Shown here one piece after another: positions 13,013 through 25,375 of a stretch of DNA of 64,000 bases (the stretch's first letter is position 1; every line of letters starts with the position of its first letter). The stretch is from Halichoerus grypus (taxonomy: Eukaryota; Chordata; Mammalia; Carnivora; Phocidae), in contig NC_135726.1 in NCBI RefSeq assembly GCF_964656455.1, positions 35,307,930 to 35,371,929 of the forward strand. Reading direction: 5' to 3'. The notes under the pieces were generated by a model. That model saw nothing but the letters and a program-made list of their open reading frames with translations, was not told the origin of the DNA and ran no database searches. Position numbers and translations under genes: made by a program.

Positions 13013-13499
13013 TTTATGTTGTTGTTACTAACAATTGTCATCAACACTCTTGTATATGTTCAAGGCATTATCATTTTCCTAGAAATAAACCATCCTAGAT
13101 TACTTGTTTCTAATTTGTAATCTCTATTGTGTAGAAATGTGCAAGTGAATAATTAGCGTGGCCTCTCTGAGGTTGAAATACCACTTAAATATTTTGTGTG
13201 GAAAATGTGAAACTTTTAAGTAATTCAATGTGGCATTCTAATACACTGATAAATTTGAAAACTAATATTTTAGCTGAAAGTTATTCATCCTATAACTATT
13301 TCAAGTAAATGTATAGAAAACGTGAGACAGTTTTGTGGTTAATGGCTGAATAATTTTGCTATTTTCTTTGTAAGACTTGATTCATGTGACAGAACCAATA
13401 TTTTATGTTTTCTTAAAGTTAAATCAGTAACAACAGTCTGATTCTACTACCTACCAAAATGTAATCTCAGAGCCTTCCAAGAAAAAAATTATACTACAG
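13013..13499. other. Intronic sequence without recognised features
   Basis: Unique AT-rich sequence; no gene or repeat recognised. Confidence 0.5.
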
Positions 13500-14904
13500 A
13501 GCTTATCACATCTTGACTTTCCCTACCTCAAAACAGAAAATCAATGGAGCAAATATACTGCAGTAAAATCAGAGAAAATAATTTTGTCAAGTACTTATTA
13601 AAACTGACCCCCCTTCTTCATGGGTTTCCAAGAATTCCACTAGGTTCTCATGATGAAGAGCCAAAAATGACCCCTCATGCCAAGAGCATTCTCCATAACA
13701 AAAGCCTACTCTCCAAGAAAAAAGACTTCGTGAGGGAATGGTATTTACCTCACACCAGTCCCTCTAACCTTCCTGTATCACACTAAAGACCTCAGGTTCT
13801 GTAACATCCCGTATCATATATATCATACCTAGCACCTAGTGAAAAATTACATGGCAAGAAAATACAGTCTGAGGGTGCCTGGATGGCTCAGTCAGTTAAG
13901 TGTCTGCCCTCGGCTCAGGTCATGATCTCAGGGTCCTGGGATCTAGCCCCACATTGGGCTCCCTGCATAGCAGGGAGCTTGCTTCTCCCTCCCCCTCTGC
14001 CCTTCCCCCCCTGCTCATCCTCTCCCTCTCTCCTCTCTCTCGGTCTCTCTCAAATAAATCTAAAAAAAAAGAAAGAAAAGAAAATACAGTCTGAGTAGCC
14101 AAAGCAAACATCATAACCAGACCCAGATATGTCACAGATTTTGATGGACTTATCAGAATGGACATGGACAAGGAAAGACTTAGTGAGCCTGAAGACATGT
14201 CAGTAGTAATTCCCCAAACTGAAATGGAAAGACAAAAAAAAAAAAAGAATAGAGAAGAAAAACACAACAGAGCATCCCAGAACTGTGGATAATTTCAAAG
14301 TGTGAAATATATGTACAATTGGAAGATCAGAAGAACAGAACAGAAGAAATATTTGAAGTAGTAATGGCCAAGAATTTTCCAAAATTATTGACATACACCA
14401 AACCACAGGTCCAGGAAGCTTAGAGAACACAATGCAGGATAAATACCAAATCTATGCCTAAGCATATCATAATCAAATTGCAGAAATCCAAAGAAAAAGA
14501 GAAGATCTTGAAATAAGCCAGAGGAAATCTTACCTCCCCTATAGCAGAATAAGGATAAGAATTCCAGACAACTTCTTTTCAGAAAGCAATGCAAGCAAGA
14601 AGAGAGTGAAATATTTAAGGTGTTGAAGTGTTGAAAGAAAAAACTACCAACCTAGAATTCTGTATCCAGCAAAACTATCTTTTAAACATGAAGGAGAAAT
14701 AAAGACTTTATCAGACAAACAAAAACTGAGGGAATTCATCACCAGCAGCTCTGTCCCACAAGATATGTTAAAAAAAATTTTTTTCAAGGAGAAGAAATAT
14801 GATAGGTCATAAACTCATATCTACATGAGAAAGGAATAACATCAGAGAAGGAATAAATGAAAATAAGACATATTTTTCATAGTTGATCTAAAAAATAACT
14901 ATTT
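13500..14904 (+). mobile_element. Old LINE-1 5' region (probable), split by a SINE
   Basis: From about 14096 the sequence resembles the L1 5' UTR/ORF1 boundary of old L1M families (AGAATTCTGTATCCAGCAAA, AAAACTATCTTTTAAACATGAAGG, ACAAGATATGTTAAA). 13500-13857 is probably its upstream part but is less certain. Confidence 0.6.
13874..14077 (+). mobile_element. SINEC
   Basis: Full length. 18-bp duplication AAGAAAATACAGTCTGAG at 13856-13873 and 14078-14095. Confidence 0.95.
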
Positions 14905-14917
14905 AAAGTAATAATAG

Positions 14918-15113
14918 TGGAGTGCCTCAGTGGGTCAGTCAGTTGAGTGTCTGCCTTTGGCTCAGGTCATGATCCCAAAGTCCTGGGATTGAGCCCCTCA
15001 TTGGGCTCCCTGCTCAGCGGGGAGTCTGCTTCTCCCTCTGCCCCTCACCCTGGTTGTGCTCGCTCTCACTCCTCTCTCTCAAATAAATAAATAAAATCTT
15101 AAAAAATAATAAT
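14918..15113 (+). mobile_element. SINEC
   Basis: Diverged head TGGAGTGCCTCAGTGGGTCAG. Perfect 13-bp duplication AAAGTAATAATAG at 14905-14917 and 15114-15126. Confidence 0.94.
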
Positions 15114-15242
15114 AAAGTAATAATAGTCACACTGTGCTGGGTGATTATAGCATGTAGATAACTGCTATCAATGACAGCAATACCATAAGGGATGGGTGGG
15201 AGGAATTGGTAATACTCTGTTATTTAAATTGGCCCTTTCCTG

Positions 15243-17150
15243 AAATTGAGGAAGACACAAAGAAATGGAAAAACGTTCCATGCTCATGGATTGGAAGAAC
15301 AATTATTGTGAAGATGTCAATGCTACCTAGAGCAATCTACACATTCAATGCAATCCCCATCAAAATACCATCCACTTTTTTCAAAGAAATGGAACAAATA
15401 ATCCTAAAATTTGTAAGGAACCAGAAAAGACCCCGAATAGCCAGAGGAATGTTGAAAAAGAAAAACAAAGCTGGCGGCATCACAATTCCGGACTTCCAGG
15501 TCTATTACAAAGCTGTCATCATCAAGACAGTATGGTACTGGCACAAAAACAGACACATCGATCAATGGAACAGAACAGAGAGCCCAGAAATGGACCCTCA
15601 ACTCTATGGTCAACTAATCTTTGACAAAGCAGGAAAGAATGTCCAGTGGAAAAAAGACAGTCTCTTCCACAAATGGTGTTGGGAAAATTGGACAGCCACA
15701 TGCAGAAGAATGAAACTGGACCATTTCCTTACACCACACACAAAAGTAGACTCAAAATGGTTGAAAGACCTCAATGTGAGACAGGACTCCATCAAAATCC
15801 TAAAGGAGAACACAGGCAGCAACCTCTTCGACCTCAGCCGCAGCAACTTCTTCCTAGAAACATCGCCAAAGGCAAGGGAAGCAAGGGCAAAAATGAACTA
15901 TTGGGACGTCATTAAGATAAAAAGCTTTTGCATAGCAAAAGAAACAGTCAACAAAACCAAAAGACAACCGACAAAATGGGAGAAGATATTTGCAAATGAC
16001 ATATCAGATAAAGGGCTAGTATCCAAAATCTATAAAGAACTTATCACACGTAACACCCAAAGAACAAAGAATCCAATCAAGAAATGGGCAGAAGACATGA
16101 ACAGACATTTTTCCAAAGAAGACATCCAAATGGCCAACAGACACATGAAAAAGTGCTCAACATCGCTCGGCATCAGGGAAATCCACATCAAAACCTCAAT
16201 GAGATACCACCTCACACCAGTCAGAATGGCTAAAATTAACAAAGCAGGAAACGACAGATGTTGGCGGGGATGCGGAGAAAGGGCAACCCTCCTACACTGT
16301 TGGTGGGAATGCAAGCTGGTGCAACCACTCTGGAAAACAGTGTGGAGGTTCCTCAAAAAGGTGAAAATAGAGCTACCATACGATCCAGCAATTGCACTAC
16401 TGGGTATTTACCCCAAAGATACAAATGTAGGGATCTGAAGGGGTACGTGCACCCCGATGTTTACAGCAGCAATGTCCACAATAGCCAAACTGTGGAAAGA
16501 GCCAAGATGTCCATCGACAGATGAATGGGTAAAGAAGATGTGGTATATATATACAATGGAATATTATGCAGCCATCAAAAGGAATGAGATCTTGCCATTT
16601 GCAACGACGTGGATGGAACTGGAGGGTGTTATGCTGAGCGAAATAAGTCAATCAGAGAAAGACATGTATCATATGTCTTCACTGATATGAGGAATTCTTA
16701 ATCTCAGGAAACAAACAGGGTTGCTGGAGTGGGGGGTGGGGTGGAAGGGATGGGATGGCTGGGTGATAGACATTGGGGAGGGTATGTGCTATGGTGAGCA
16801 CTGTGAATTGTGCAAGACTGTTGAATCACAGATCTGTACCTCTGAAACAAATAATGCAATATATGTTAAGAAAAAAAAGAAAAAAAGAAGAAGATGGCAG
16901 GAGGGGAAGAATGAAGGGGGAAATCGGAGAGGGAGATGAACCATGAGAGACGATGGACTCTGAAAAACAAACTGAGGGTTCTAGAGGGGAGGGGGTGGGA
17001 GGATGGGTTAGCCTGGTGATGGGTATTAAAGAGGGCACGTTCTGCATGGAGCACTGGGTGTTATGCACAAACAATGAATCATGGAACACTACATCAAAAA
17101 CTAATGATGTAATGTATGGTGATTAACATAACAATAAAAATATAAAAAAA
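15243..17150 (+). mobile_element. Young LINE-1, 5'-truncated, with long ORF2 C-terminal frame
   Basis: A 1.9-kb L1 insertion with an exact 18-bp duplication (TAAATTGGCCCTTTCCTG, 15225-15242 and 17151-17168). One open frame covers the C-terminal ORF2 region (residues such as [20 protein letters not shown] and [18 protein letters not shown]) to a single TGA at 16436-16438. The same frame then continues to about 16690 (MWYIYTMEYYAAIKRNEILP), followed by the 3' UTR. The reverse transcriptase and endonuclease domains are missing, so it cannot retrotranspose itself. The near-intact frame marks it as recent. The apparent ATG at 15206 lies in host sequence. Confidence 0.96.
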
Positions 17151-17168
17151 TAAATTGGCCCTTTCCTG

Positions 17169-17604
17169 GAAATGACAATCAGGAGCCCTTCCTTATCACT
17201 GACTTTGTGTGATAACCTCTTTCAGCAAAACAACAGTAGGCTATAAAATTTAAATATACTGTATCTTTAAAGATGAGTGACTTTGTAACACCCTCCCCCC
17301 AAATTTACAGAGAGTTAAAGAAGACATGATGTTAAAAAAAAAAAAAAAAAAAGGGTAAGAACAGTAAGAATAAATCAGAAAGACATTTAGAAACACTAAA
17401 CTATAAAATAAGTATGAGCAAGAAAAAAAGCAAGAGAACAGAAATTGTTAAGAGAGTGATTGAAAATTGACAAGTGAAAAGGTCAAGAGCTGACAATGAT
17501 TTCTAATGTGAGTGTTGTCTCAGGGTTGGGGCTGTGCATGTAGACAGTAAGCTCCACAGTGATGGTGATTTGCTCTGTGGAGATTTATTTTATTATTATT
17601 ATTC
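17169..17604. other. Intronic sequence without recognised genes; A-run
   Basis: Unique sequence with a run of about 20 A near 17334-17353, possibly an orphan tail; I did not find clear duplications around it. Confidence 0.5.
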
Positions 17605-17671
17605 AAAAAAAATGTTTATTGAACATCTAAGTACTAGCTATAACCCTAGGCACTTTAAGAAGTATAAAATA

Positions 17672-17779
17672 GGGGCACCTAGCTGGCTCAGTCAGTAGAG
17701 CATGTGACTCTTGATCTCAGGGCTGTAAGTTCAAGCCCCACACTAGGTGTAGAGATTACTTTAAAAAAACAAAACCACT
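17672..17779 (+). mobile_element. Older short SINE, tail split by a second SINE
   Basis: Same headed short type as at 11350 (GTAGAGATTACTTTAAAAAA end). Its duplication AAGTATAAAATA occurs before it (17660-17671) and after the following SINE (from about 17991), showing the second SINE landed in its tail. Confidence 0.88.
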
Positions 17780-17979
17780 GGGGCGCCTGGGTGGCTCAGT
17801 CGTTAAGTGTCTGCCTTCACCTCAGGTCATGATCCCAGGGTCCTGGGATCGAGCCCCACATTGGGCTCCCTGCTCAGCGGGAAGCCTGCTTCTCCCTCTC
17901 CCACCCCTGCTGCTTGTGTTCCTTCTCTTGCTGTGTCTCTCTCTGTCAAATAAATAAAAATAAAATCTTAAAAAAAAAT
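17780..17979 (+). mobile_element. SINEC inserted into the tail of an older SINE
   Basis: Full-length copy with intact GGGGCGCCTGGGTGGCTCAG head and AAATAAAAATAAAATCTTA tail. Confidence 0.94.
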
Positions 17980-18066
17980 CATTTAAAATAAAGTATAAAA
18001 TATATTCATTATCCTCAAAAAATCTACAGTTTATTTGGAGAGATAAAAAGAAAAAAATAACATGAT

Positions 18067-18540
18067 TTTTTTTAGTTTTTATTTAAATTCCAGTTAACAT
18101 ACAGTGTAATATTAGTTTCAGGTATACAATTTAGTGATTCAGCACTTAAATACAACACCCAGTGCTCATCACATAAGTGCTGTACTTAATCCCCATCACC
18201 CGTTCAACCCATCCCCCAACCCACTTTCCCTCTGCTAACCATCAGTTTGTTCTCTATAGTTAAGAGTCTGTTTCTTGGTTTGCCTCTCTTTGTTTCCCTT
18301 ATGATCATTTGTTTCTTAAATTTCACATATGAGTGAAATCATATGGTGTTTGCCTTTCTCTGACTGATGTATTTTGCTTAGCATAACACTCTCTTAGTTC
18401 CATCCCTGTCATTGCAAATGGCAAGAGATTTCATTCTTTTTTATGGCTGAGTAACATACCACATCTTCTTTATCCATTCATCAGTCAATGGACATTGGGG
18501 GCTCTTTCCATAATTTGGCTATTGTTGATAATGCTGCTCT
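18067..18540 (-). mobile_element. LINE-1 3' end, antisense, older subfamily
   Basis: Reversed 3' UTR and ORF2 end (ACACCCAGTGCTCATCACAT; CATATGGTGTTTGCCTTTCT). 8-bp duplication AACATGAT at 18059-18066 and 18541-18548. Confidence 0.88.
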
Positions 18541-19330
18541 AACATGATAAGCCATTAATGAAGGATTTATCAGAAGAGTAATAACTTTTTGGAAGATAAT
18601 GATATCACTATCCACTGGCCCCTTCTTTTATGAGACTTAGGTATCTAGAGTGGAGTCCTACGAAAGACTAGGATTCCATATCATCACTTATAAGACTTCC
18701 TAGAAATTTGATGCCCTTGCCTGGATAACTGAGCAGGACAGTTTGCCAAGTGCTATGAATGTGCAAAAATATTAAGATGCAGTTGCTGCCATGAGGAACT
18801 TTATATGAAATAATAAAGTTAAACATTTGTATTTTTAAATACTTCATAAATAGTAATTACAAAGCAATAAGTAAGTGTCAAATTAGTGGCAACAGTAAGT
18901 GCTATAGGAGTTCAAAGAAAGAAGAGACTCTTGTGGACTGATTGACAGGTAACACTTTGTGAAGGAAGTCTTCATTTGAAGGATCAGTACAATATGTATC
19001 AGAAAAAATGAACAAGAAGAAAGGTAGAGGTTGCATTATCAAAATCAAAATATGAGAAATGTGACTTTATTAGGAGTAACACAAAAAGGAAATATATGAC
19101 AATCAATAAAATCTTGTTCTGGTTTTTGAAATCTATACTACACACAAAAGCTATTATATCTTTGAATATTTTCTTTTTACTTTCTTAAGTACATTGAGGA
19201 AAGTCTCTACTATCCCAGACAGATGTTCCCATTGATTTCATTTAGTTGCTCTACTTTCTTTGCATAACTTGGTAAATGGCCTGGAATTTAGGATAGTTAT
19301 TGTTCTTTACACAAAATATTTGTTATTTCT

Positions 19331-19525
19331 GGGCGCCTGGGTGGCTCATTCATTAAGCGTCTGCCTTCGGCTCAGGTCATGATCCCAGGGTCCTGGAATC
19401 AAGCCCTGCATCGGGCTCCCTGCTCAGCAGGGAGTCTGCTTCTCCCTCTCCCACTCCCCCTGCTTGTGTTCCCTCCCTCTCTTGCTGTCTCTCTGTCAAA
19501 TAAGTAAATAAAATCTTTAAAAAAT
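19331..19525 (+). mobile_element. SINEC, young-looking
   Basis: Full length, few changes. Perfect 15-bp duplication ATATTTGTTATTTCT at 19316-19330 and 19526-19540. Confidence 0.95.
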
Positions 19526-19779
19526 ATATTTGTTATTTCTAAGTTTAATTTAGAGAATTTACCATTATAATACATGTTACTTAAGTATGCATAGTCACAA
19601 TAAGTAATAATTGAGAATATGAGTTCTACTTAATTTACTTCCATATTTTATATTTTTTAAAAATCAATAAATAACCTTAAAATAGGCCCAGTTCTTGAAA
19701 TAAATTTTAAAATAAAATAGAAAAAGAAAGAATGAATGATGAACAAATGAATGAAAAATCTCTTAACAAGTTCAGTGTT

Positions 19780-21005
19780 TGGGACTTTCAGTTTCCAGTT
19801 CAACAGAATAAAGGGGTTGGAAACTCCTATCCTCACCCCCAAAAAAGGTGAACAAAATGAAAATCAACAACCCCTCTTAGACCCATCAGAGAATTGAGGA
19901 CACAAGGCAAACCACTGCAAAGGAGGCAAATACATAGAATCACAGCTTAACAGAGCAGAAGTCACGGTGGGGCCAGCAAGAACTCTTTAAGGGTAATTGT
20001 CTAATTGCTGGAGACTGAGTTTGAGACTAGTTTAAGAGATTTAAAAACTCCCAGAGGCCCAGACTTAGGGGACCCCGCACTTTCACTAGTTCCTCATCTA
20101 GGAGCCACACCAGGTCCTCAGAGTCAAGATCTGAAAAAATTCCTCTTGCGCTTCCGTTGGAGGAAGGGAAAACTAAACATTTTTAAAGACGCCCAGAGCT
20201 ACTGTTCACCTTAACAAAGACCTGATCTCAAGGGAAATTATTTTACAAAAGCCTAATCAACATAGATTTTTAGAACTTAGCTGATTTGAGGGAAGTAAAA
20301 TACCCAGCTCTGGCCCCACCTAGTTGTCCTGTCTCACCATCAGGAATGGATGAGGACTGAAGAAAAGGAACCTGAAAAGCACGTTAAGGTCACAGCCCAT
20401 AGACTCACTAAAAAAGTAAGACCTGACTGTAGAACTATAGAACACTTAACCCTTCCCCAAACATCTTACCAGTACATTAATCAGTCTCCTATATAACAAC
20501 AGGGGATTACAAGTGAGCAAGGATCAAGCCCTTTTAAAAAGGAGTCTCTAAGGAGGTAAGAGACAAAAACAAGGACACTAGAGGAACTTTAAGTCTCTGA
20601 CACCCACAGCTACAGCAACGAATAAATGCAGCCTAATTCACAGCCAGGTAAAAATAAAGCCTCATACTATACATGACCAGCTTTCAACAAAAAATTACAA
20701 GGCATGCTAAAAAGCAAAAAAAAAAAGTGGGGGGGCAATTTGAATAGACAAAGCAAGCATCAGAATCAGTTATGACAGGGAATTTGGAATTGTAAGATGG
20801 AATTTTAATTAACCATTTATATCCTAAGGGCTCAAACAGAAAAAAAGAAATGCTAGAAACAAAAAGCACCATAATAGAAATGAAGAATGCCTTTGATGGG
20901 CTCAGCAGCAGCTTGGACATGGCTGAGGAGAGAATCAATAAGCTTGAAAATGTCAAGAGAAACTATCCAAACTAAAAATCAAAGAGAAAAAGAAAAAATA
21001 TAGTT
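19780..21005 (+). mobile_element. Old LINE-1 5' UTR / ORF1-proximal region
   Basis: Typical old L1M 5' sequence, including AATGCCTTTGATGGGCTCAG, TTGGACATGGCTGAGGAGAG and AGAATCAATAAGCTTGAAAA near 20885-20950. No intact frame. Confidence 0.7.
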
Positions 21006-21034
21006 TAGCTCAATGACCACTGAGGTGTAAACTG

Positions 21035-21405
21035 CTACACCAAAGGCCTATATTATCAATACCTGATAATATAGTCCCTTCCCCTGTTGACTCTGCTTAA
21101 CCAAGGGGACATCAGCAAACATGACACAAGTAGAACCTTGATAAGATCTTACACCTGATACTTGCCCTCTTGGGACTACATGTAAAGAAGCCCAGTCTAG
21201 TCTCCTTGAGAATGAAAGCCTAAAAGGAGAGAGAGAGGCCTGTTCAGCATCCCAGCTGACCTTCCAGCTGAATGCAGTCACAAGAGTGAGCCCAGTCAAA
21301 ACCAGCAGAAACTGCTCAGCCAACCTGCACAATCATGAGAAATAAAATAGTTATAGATGTAAGCCACTAAACTTTGATTTGGTTCATTATAGAACAATAA
21401 ATAAT
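21035..21405 (+). mobile_element. MLT1-type LTR (ERVL-MaLR)
   Basis: The 3' half is diagnostic: CTTCCAGCTGAATGCAGTCA, AAAATAGTTATAGATGTAAG and CCACTAAACTTTGATTTGGT. A solitary ancient LTR; no internal retroviral sequence seen. Confidence 0.75.
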
Positions 21406-22317
21406 TGCTAAAAGAAGTGTATTCTGCTTTGCTTAAGAGCCAAATGTGAGGGAGTTTACAGAGATGGACCTGTCAACTTTAATAATAAGGTGTGTTTGGA
21501 AAGTGCAGACTTTAGTAGACAGGAAAGGGAAAGAAATATACCGAAGCAGAAGGTGAAAGCTTTAAGAGTTTAAGAGAATATGCTTCCTGACAGTCAGAAC
21601 TTTAATCATGTTCTCCAGGAAGAAGGTGCAGGTGAAAAGAAATGACTTTGGTAAAGGAAAAATTATAAGGTATTTTTGTGTTTTATATGTATTATAGCCA
21701 AGTAATTGTCTCCAAGTCTCTCTAGTTGACTAACATGTGATAACTACTTAGTCTAATGAACATTTTTAAGTCACATATTTTAGTGAAAAACCTAACTTGC
21801 AATTTGGGACTAAAAAAAAACCTCTCACCTTTGGTTTAAGTAGCTATGTATCTTTTATCCCTGTTTTAAAACTAAGCAGTTTTACTCCCATATGCTTTTT
21901 GTCACTATAAAAAAGCACAGTTTTGACTAAAATGCCATGGCTAAATGGTTTGCCTCTCAGAGAGAGAGAGGTCTCCAACATGAAAAGTAAAGTGCACTAA
22001 AGCATAAACCAAGCTTTCCCATTTAGCTCGTTTATATCATATTGTCCACTTCGGAAACCGGAGTTTATCTTTCTAATCCAGAGAACAACAGCTGAAACAT
22101 AATTGTACCCAACCTCAGAAAAGTTTACCTCCCTAATGCAACTCTGTAAAGAAGCACTGGCCATTAAATTAGACATTCACAGTCAGTAACACCCAATGCA
22201 ATTTGGCTTTATGAGAGTTGTGGATTTATTTTATTGTTTCCCTTCAGATTATTTTTCACACGCATTGGCAGTGGCTTTTATCATACCTTCATTAGATGCT
22301 TTGACCATTAAGCTGTA
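21406..22317. other. Intronic sequence without recognised features
   Basis: Unique sequence. 22000-22320 is more balanced in composition than its surroundings and has no repeat match I recognise; it could be a conserved noncoding segment, but that is speculation. Confidence 0.5.
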
Positions 22318-22334
22318 GAAAAACAGTTATCAAA

Positions 22335-22550
22335 GGGGCACCTGGGTAGTTCAGTTGGTTAAGTGTCTGACCCTTGATTTCAGCGCAGGTCATGACCTCA
22401 CAGTCGTGAGATCAAGCGCCCTGTCAGGCTCCACGCTTAGCATGGAGTCTGCTTGAGATTCTCACTCTCCCTCTCCCTCTGCCCCTCCTGCTACTCATGC
22501 TTGCTCGGTCTCCCTCTCAAAATAAATAAATAAAATCTTTAAAAAAGAAA
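22335..22550 (+). mobile_element. SINEC, older variant
   Basis: Variant body GACCCTTGATTTCAGCGCAG. 17-bp duplication GAAAAACAGTTATCAAA at 22318-22334 and 22551-22567. Confidence 0.95.
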
Positions 22551-22567
22551 GAAAAACAGTTATCAAA

Positions 22568-23145
22568 ATCAAACTACTCAGTTCCAAAAATAGTTAAACA
22601 TAGAGTTACCATATGAATCATTAATTCCACTCCTAGGGATAATATTCCCAAGAGAATTGAAAATATATGTCACACAAAAACTTGTATATAAATATTCATA
22701 GCACCATTATTCATAATAGCCAAAAAGTATAAATGAACCAAATGCCCATTAACTAATAAATGGATAAACAAAATGTCACATATTAATATAGTGGAACATT
22801 ATCTAGCCATAAAAACATGAAACATACTATAACATGGATGAACCTTGTAAAATATTCTAGGTGAAAGAATTCAGTCACAAAACACTGCATATTATACAAT
22901 TCCATTTGTATAAAATGTCTAGAATAGGCAAATCCATTACCAGAGCCTGGGGGAAGGAAGAAATGGGAAATGACTGCTAATAGTTACAGGGTTCCTTTTT
23001 TGGGTTGATGAAAATGTTCTGGAATTAGTGGTGACACTTACACAACCTTGTGACTACATTGAAAACCACCAAATTGTACACTTTAAAGTGGTAGACATTG
23101 TGGTGTGTGAATTATATATCAATTTAACAAAAAAGAAATGTAAAA
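22568..23145 (+). mobile_element. Old LINE-1 3' end
   Basis: ORF2 end and 3' UTR (AGCACCATTATTCATAATAG; CCCATTAACTAATAAATGGA), ending GTGTGAATTATATATCAAT. Heavily diverged. Confidence 0.88.
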
Positions 23146-23354
23146 CTATATTCTAAATTTATAACTGGGAAACAGGTTGACAGATGAAGTTTGAACCAGA
23201 GTTCCAAACTTCCTGATTTATTACAAAAGAGAAATTAGAAAAACTTCCATGAAAAATTGGTGTTACACTATTTTTCAGGAATATGAAGTTGAAATTCAAC
23301 CTAAGAAAAAACCAGAAAATATGAGGAATGATTATATAATAATCAAAATAACAC

Positions 23355-23715
23355 CTAACATTTGTATAGTGCTTTGCAGTTTTCACAGCACTTTCATATA
23401 CCATTAAAAATTAAGTACATGTCATAATTGCCTCACCAAATCCATGCAATAAGTGGTATTGTAATTCTATTTTTAAGGATGAGGAAACATTCAAGTTCTG
23501 TTTTTCTGTTATATCTTTAAGCATTTCCAGGTCAGGGTTTGTCTCTTTTTCATCTCTCTGTAAAAGGCATATATAGTATGCATTCAGTATATGTTTAGGT
23601 GAATAAATTAAGGCTTAGGAAAGTCAAGGGACTTTCTAAAAATCAAAGCAGTGTTAAAATACTGTCTTTGGCATTCAAATCCTATGTGCTTTCCATAATA
23701 CCACATCACAAGTCT
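23355..23715 (+). repeat. MIR/L2-type ancient repeat
   Basis: Pattern GTGCTTTGCAGTTTTCACAG, AAGGATGAGGAAAC and AGGCTTAGGAAAGTCAAGGG fits the MIR3/L2 class. Exact family uncertain. Confidence 0.5.
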
Positions 23716-25179
23716 CCTGTGTTCAGGAATACATTTGTTCGAGGTCTAGTCTAAGTTGATGTCAGGTTATTATTAAAATGGATGCCTTCAACAGTAATCA
23801 TTGATATGGCATATTATATAAGACCTCAGGAAACTAAAGTTAAACAATTATACAAATTAGACTTTGTTATTTACTGCCTAATCTTCTGATTAGTACAACG
23901 GATATTTACTAAGTGCCCGTTAGGCGTCAGCCACCATGCTATACCCTAGAAATAGGGCATAAAAAGGAATATATCACTAGACTGGAAGCACCTAAGCACC
24001 TCTTTTCATGGAGCTATTTTCAGTCTAGTAGGAGGTTCTCCCACCTATTTCATCACTTTATCCTTGTCAGTTATCTAGAAGCTGAGTTCAGATATGATTC
24101 AAAATACTCCAAAGAAATAACAGTGAAATGTTAATGGATTCCTTCACTCTCCAATATAAGTCACCCATCAACCAGCAGGAAGAGAGGCTAACAATTGTTT
24201 TAAGAAGTTTTCCATAAAAAAAAAAAAAAGAAGTTTTCCATAAATAGCTATACTCCTAAATTCTGAAATCGAGGAATTTAGCCTTTGAACATGTAACCTC
24301 ACAAATGCCCCATATACTGTTCACTTAGGATAATGCAGGATCTTTCTTCAGGATCCACATTCCAGAGCACCTAGTAACAACACATACTTTTAAAAGGTAT
24401 TAACAGCTTTCTCTGCTTGGATTTATGCCTTCCTAGGAAGATAGGCTATTTCTTGTTCTTGAGCTGATTACTAAGTAGGACTATTAAAAAACATGCGTAT
24501 TCTGTGTGTGACATTAAATTAACACATGTCTTAGATTTGTAATTTGATCATAGATTGATTAAGATGCTCCTCCAGTCAACAGAGTGCCTGATACATAGCA
24601 GGTGCATCACATCTATAGAATAAACAAACTTATTAATCACAAACTTAGTGATTAGTGAGAATCCACTTACACTGGAAACTAGATTTTCCCAAAGTCCAAG
24701 TAAAATGATGTGCTTTAGTCATATAAGCCAGTAGGAGATTTTATCATCAAGAAAAGAACAACTGCTTCATTTCTTTTTTCTATGTGGGTAGGCATCATTT
24801 CATTAAAATCAAGTGAATTTTAAAACAAAAATAAGTTAAGAAGCTCCAATTTGGTAAATTTTTTAAATGTCATGTGACTATAGGCTAAAAAGTATCCAAA
24901 TTTTAAAATGAAATATCAATACTTTTATTATTCTCTGACAAAATTTCTTTCCAAAATTTCTTCTCACCTTCCAAATCTATTGTGTCTTCCTTTTTTACCA
25001 CTTTGAATTCTGGTGTCAGATTATAATATGGTATTAAGAAATAGAGATAAGTGTAGCCTGTTGACAACAAGTAACCTTTTTATTATTAACTGTGTTCTAT
25101 ATTTAGGAATTAGCTGTCTCCCCCATAACTGGCTAAACACTTCAGCAATGAATTTAAATGTTAAAAATCATTACTGTTT
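23716..25179. other. Intronic sequence; holds a poly(A)-only insertion
   Basis: Mostly unique AT-rich sequence with no exon recognised. The one structured item is the 24202-24244 insertion listed next. Confidence 0.5.
24202..24244 (+). repeat. Poly(A)-only insertion flanked by 17-bp direct repeats
   Basis: AAGAAGTTTTCCATAAA occurs at 24202-24218 and again at 24228-24244, separated only by A residues. This is the footprint expected of an L1-mediated insertion so truncated that only the tail was copied. A simple tandem duplication with A-run slippage is the alternative. Confidence 0.65.
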
Positions 25180-25375
25180 TGACTTAACTATAGAGGACAA
25201 ACTGGTGGTTATCAGAACGGTGATGGGTAGGGGGATGAGTGAAATAGGTGACGGGGATTAAGAGTACAGTTATCATGAGCACAGGATGTTATATGGAAGT
25301 GTTGAATCATTATAGTATACACCTGAAACTAATATAACATTGTAAGTTAATTATACTGGAATTTTTTTTAAAAGA
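25180..25375 (+). mobile_element. LINE-1 3' UTR remnant
   Basis: GGTGATGGGTAGGGGGATGA through TATACACCTGAAACTAATAT and AACATTGTAAGTTAATTATA, typical of a carnivore L1 3' end. Confidence 0.8.

Larger units (their letters stand above)
17605..19010 (+). mobile_element. L2 remnants, split by SINEs and an antisense L1
   Basis: 17605-17671 reads TTTATTGAACATCTAAGTAC...CCTAGGCACTTTAAGAAG, the start of an L2 3' end. Continuations appear at about 18002-18058 and 18720-19010 (TGCTATAGGAGTTCAAAGAA; ACACTTTGTGAAGGAAGTCT). Confidence 0.6.

Noticed and set aside
13544..13786. 80-codon + strand open frame
   Set aside because: No family match and no splice context; probably part of old L1 5' sequence.
15206..16438. 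410-codon open frame as a host gene
   Set aside because: It is the C-terminal ORF2 of a young L1; the apparent ATG is host flank upstream of the insertion.
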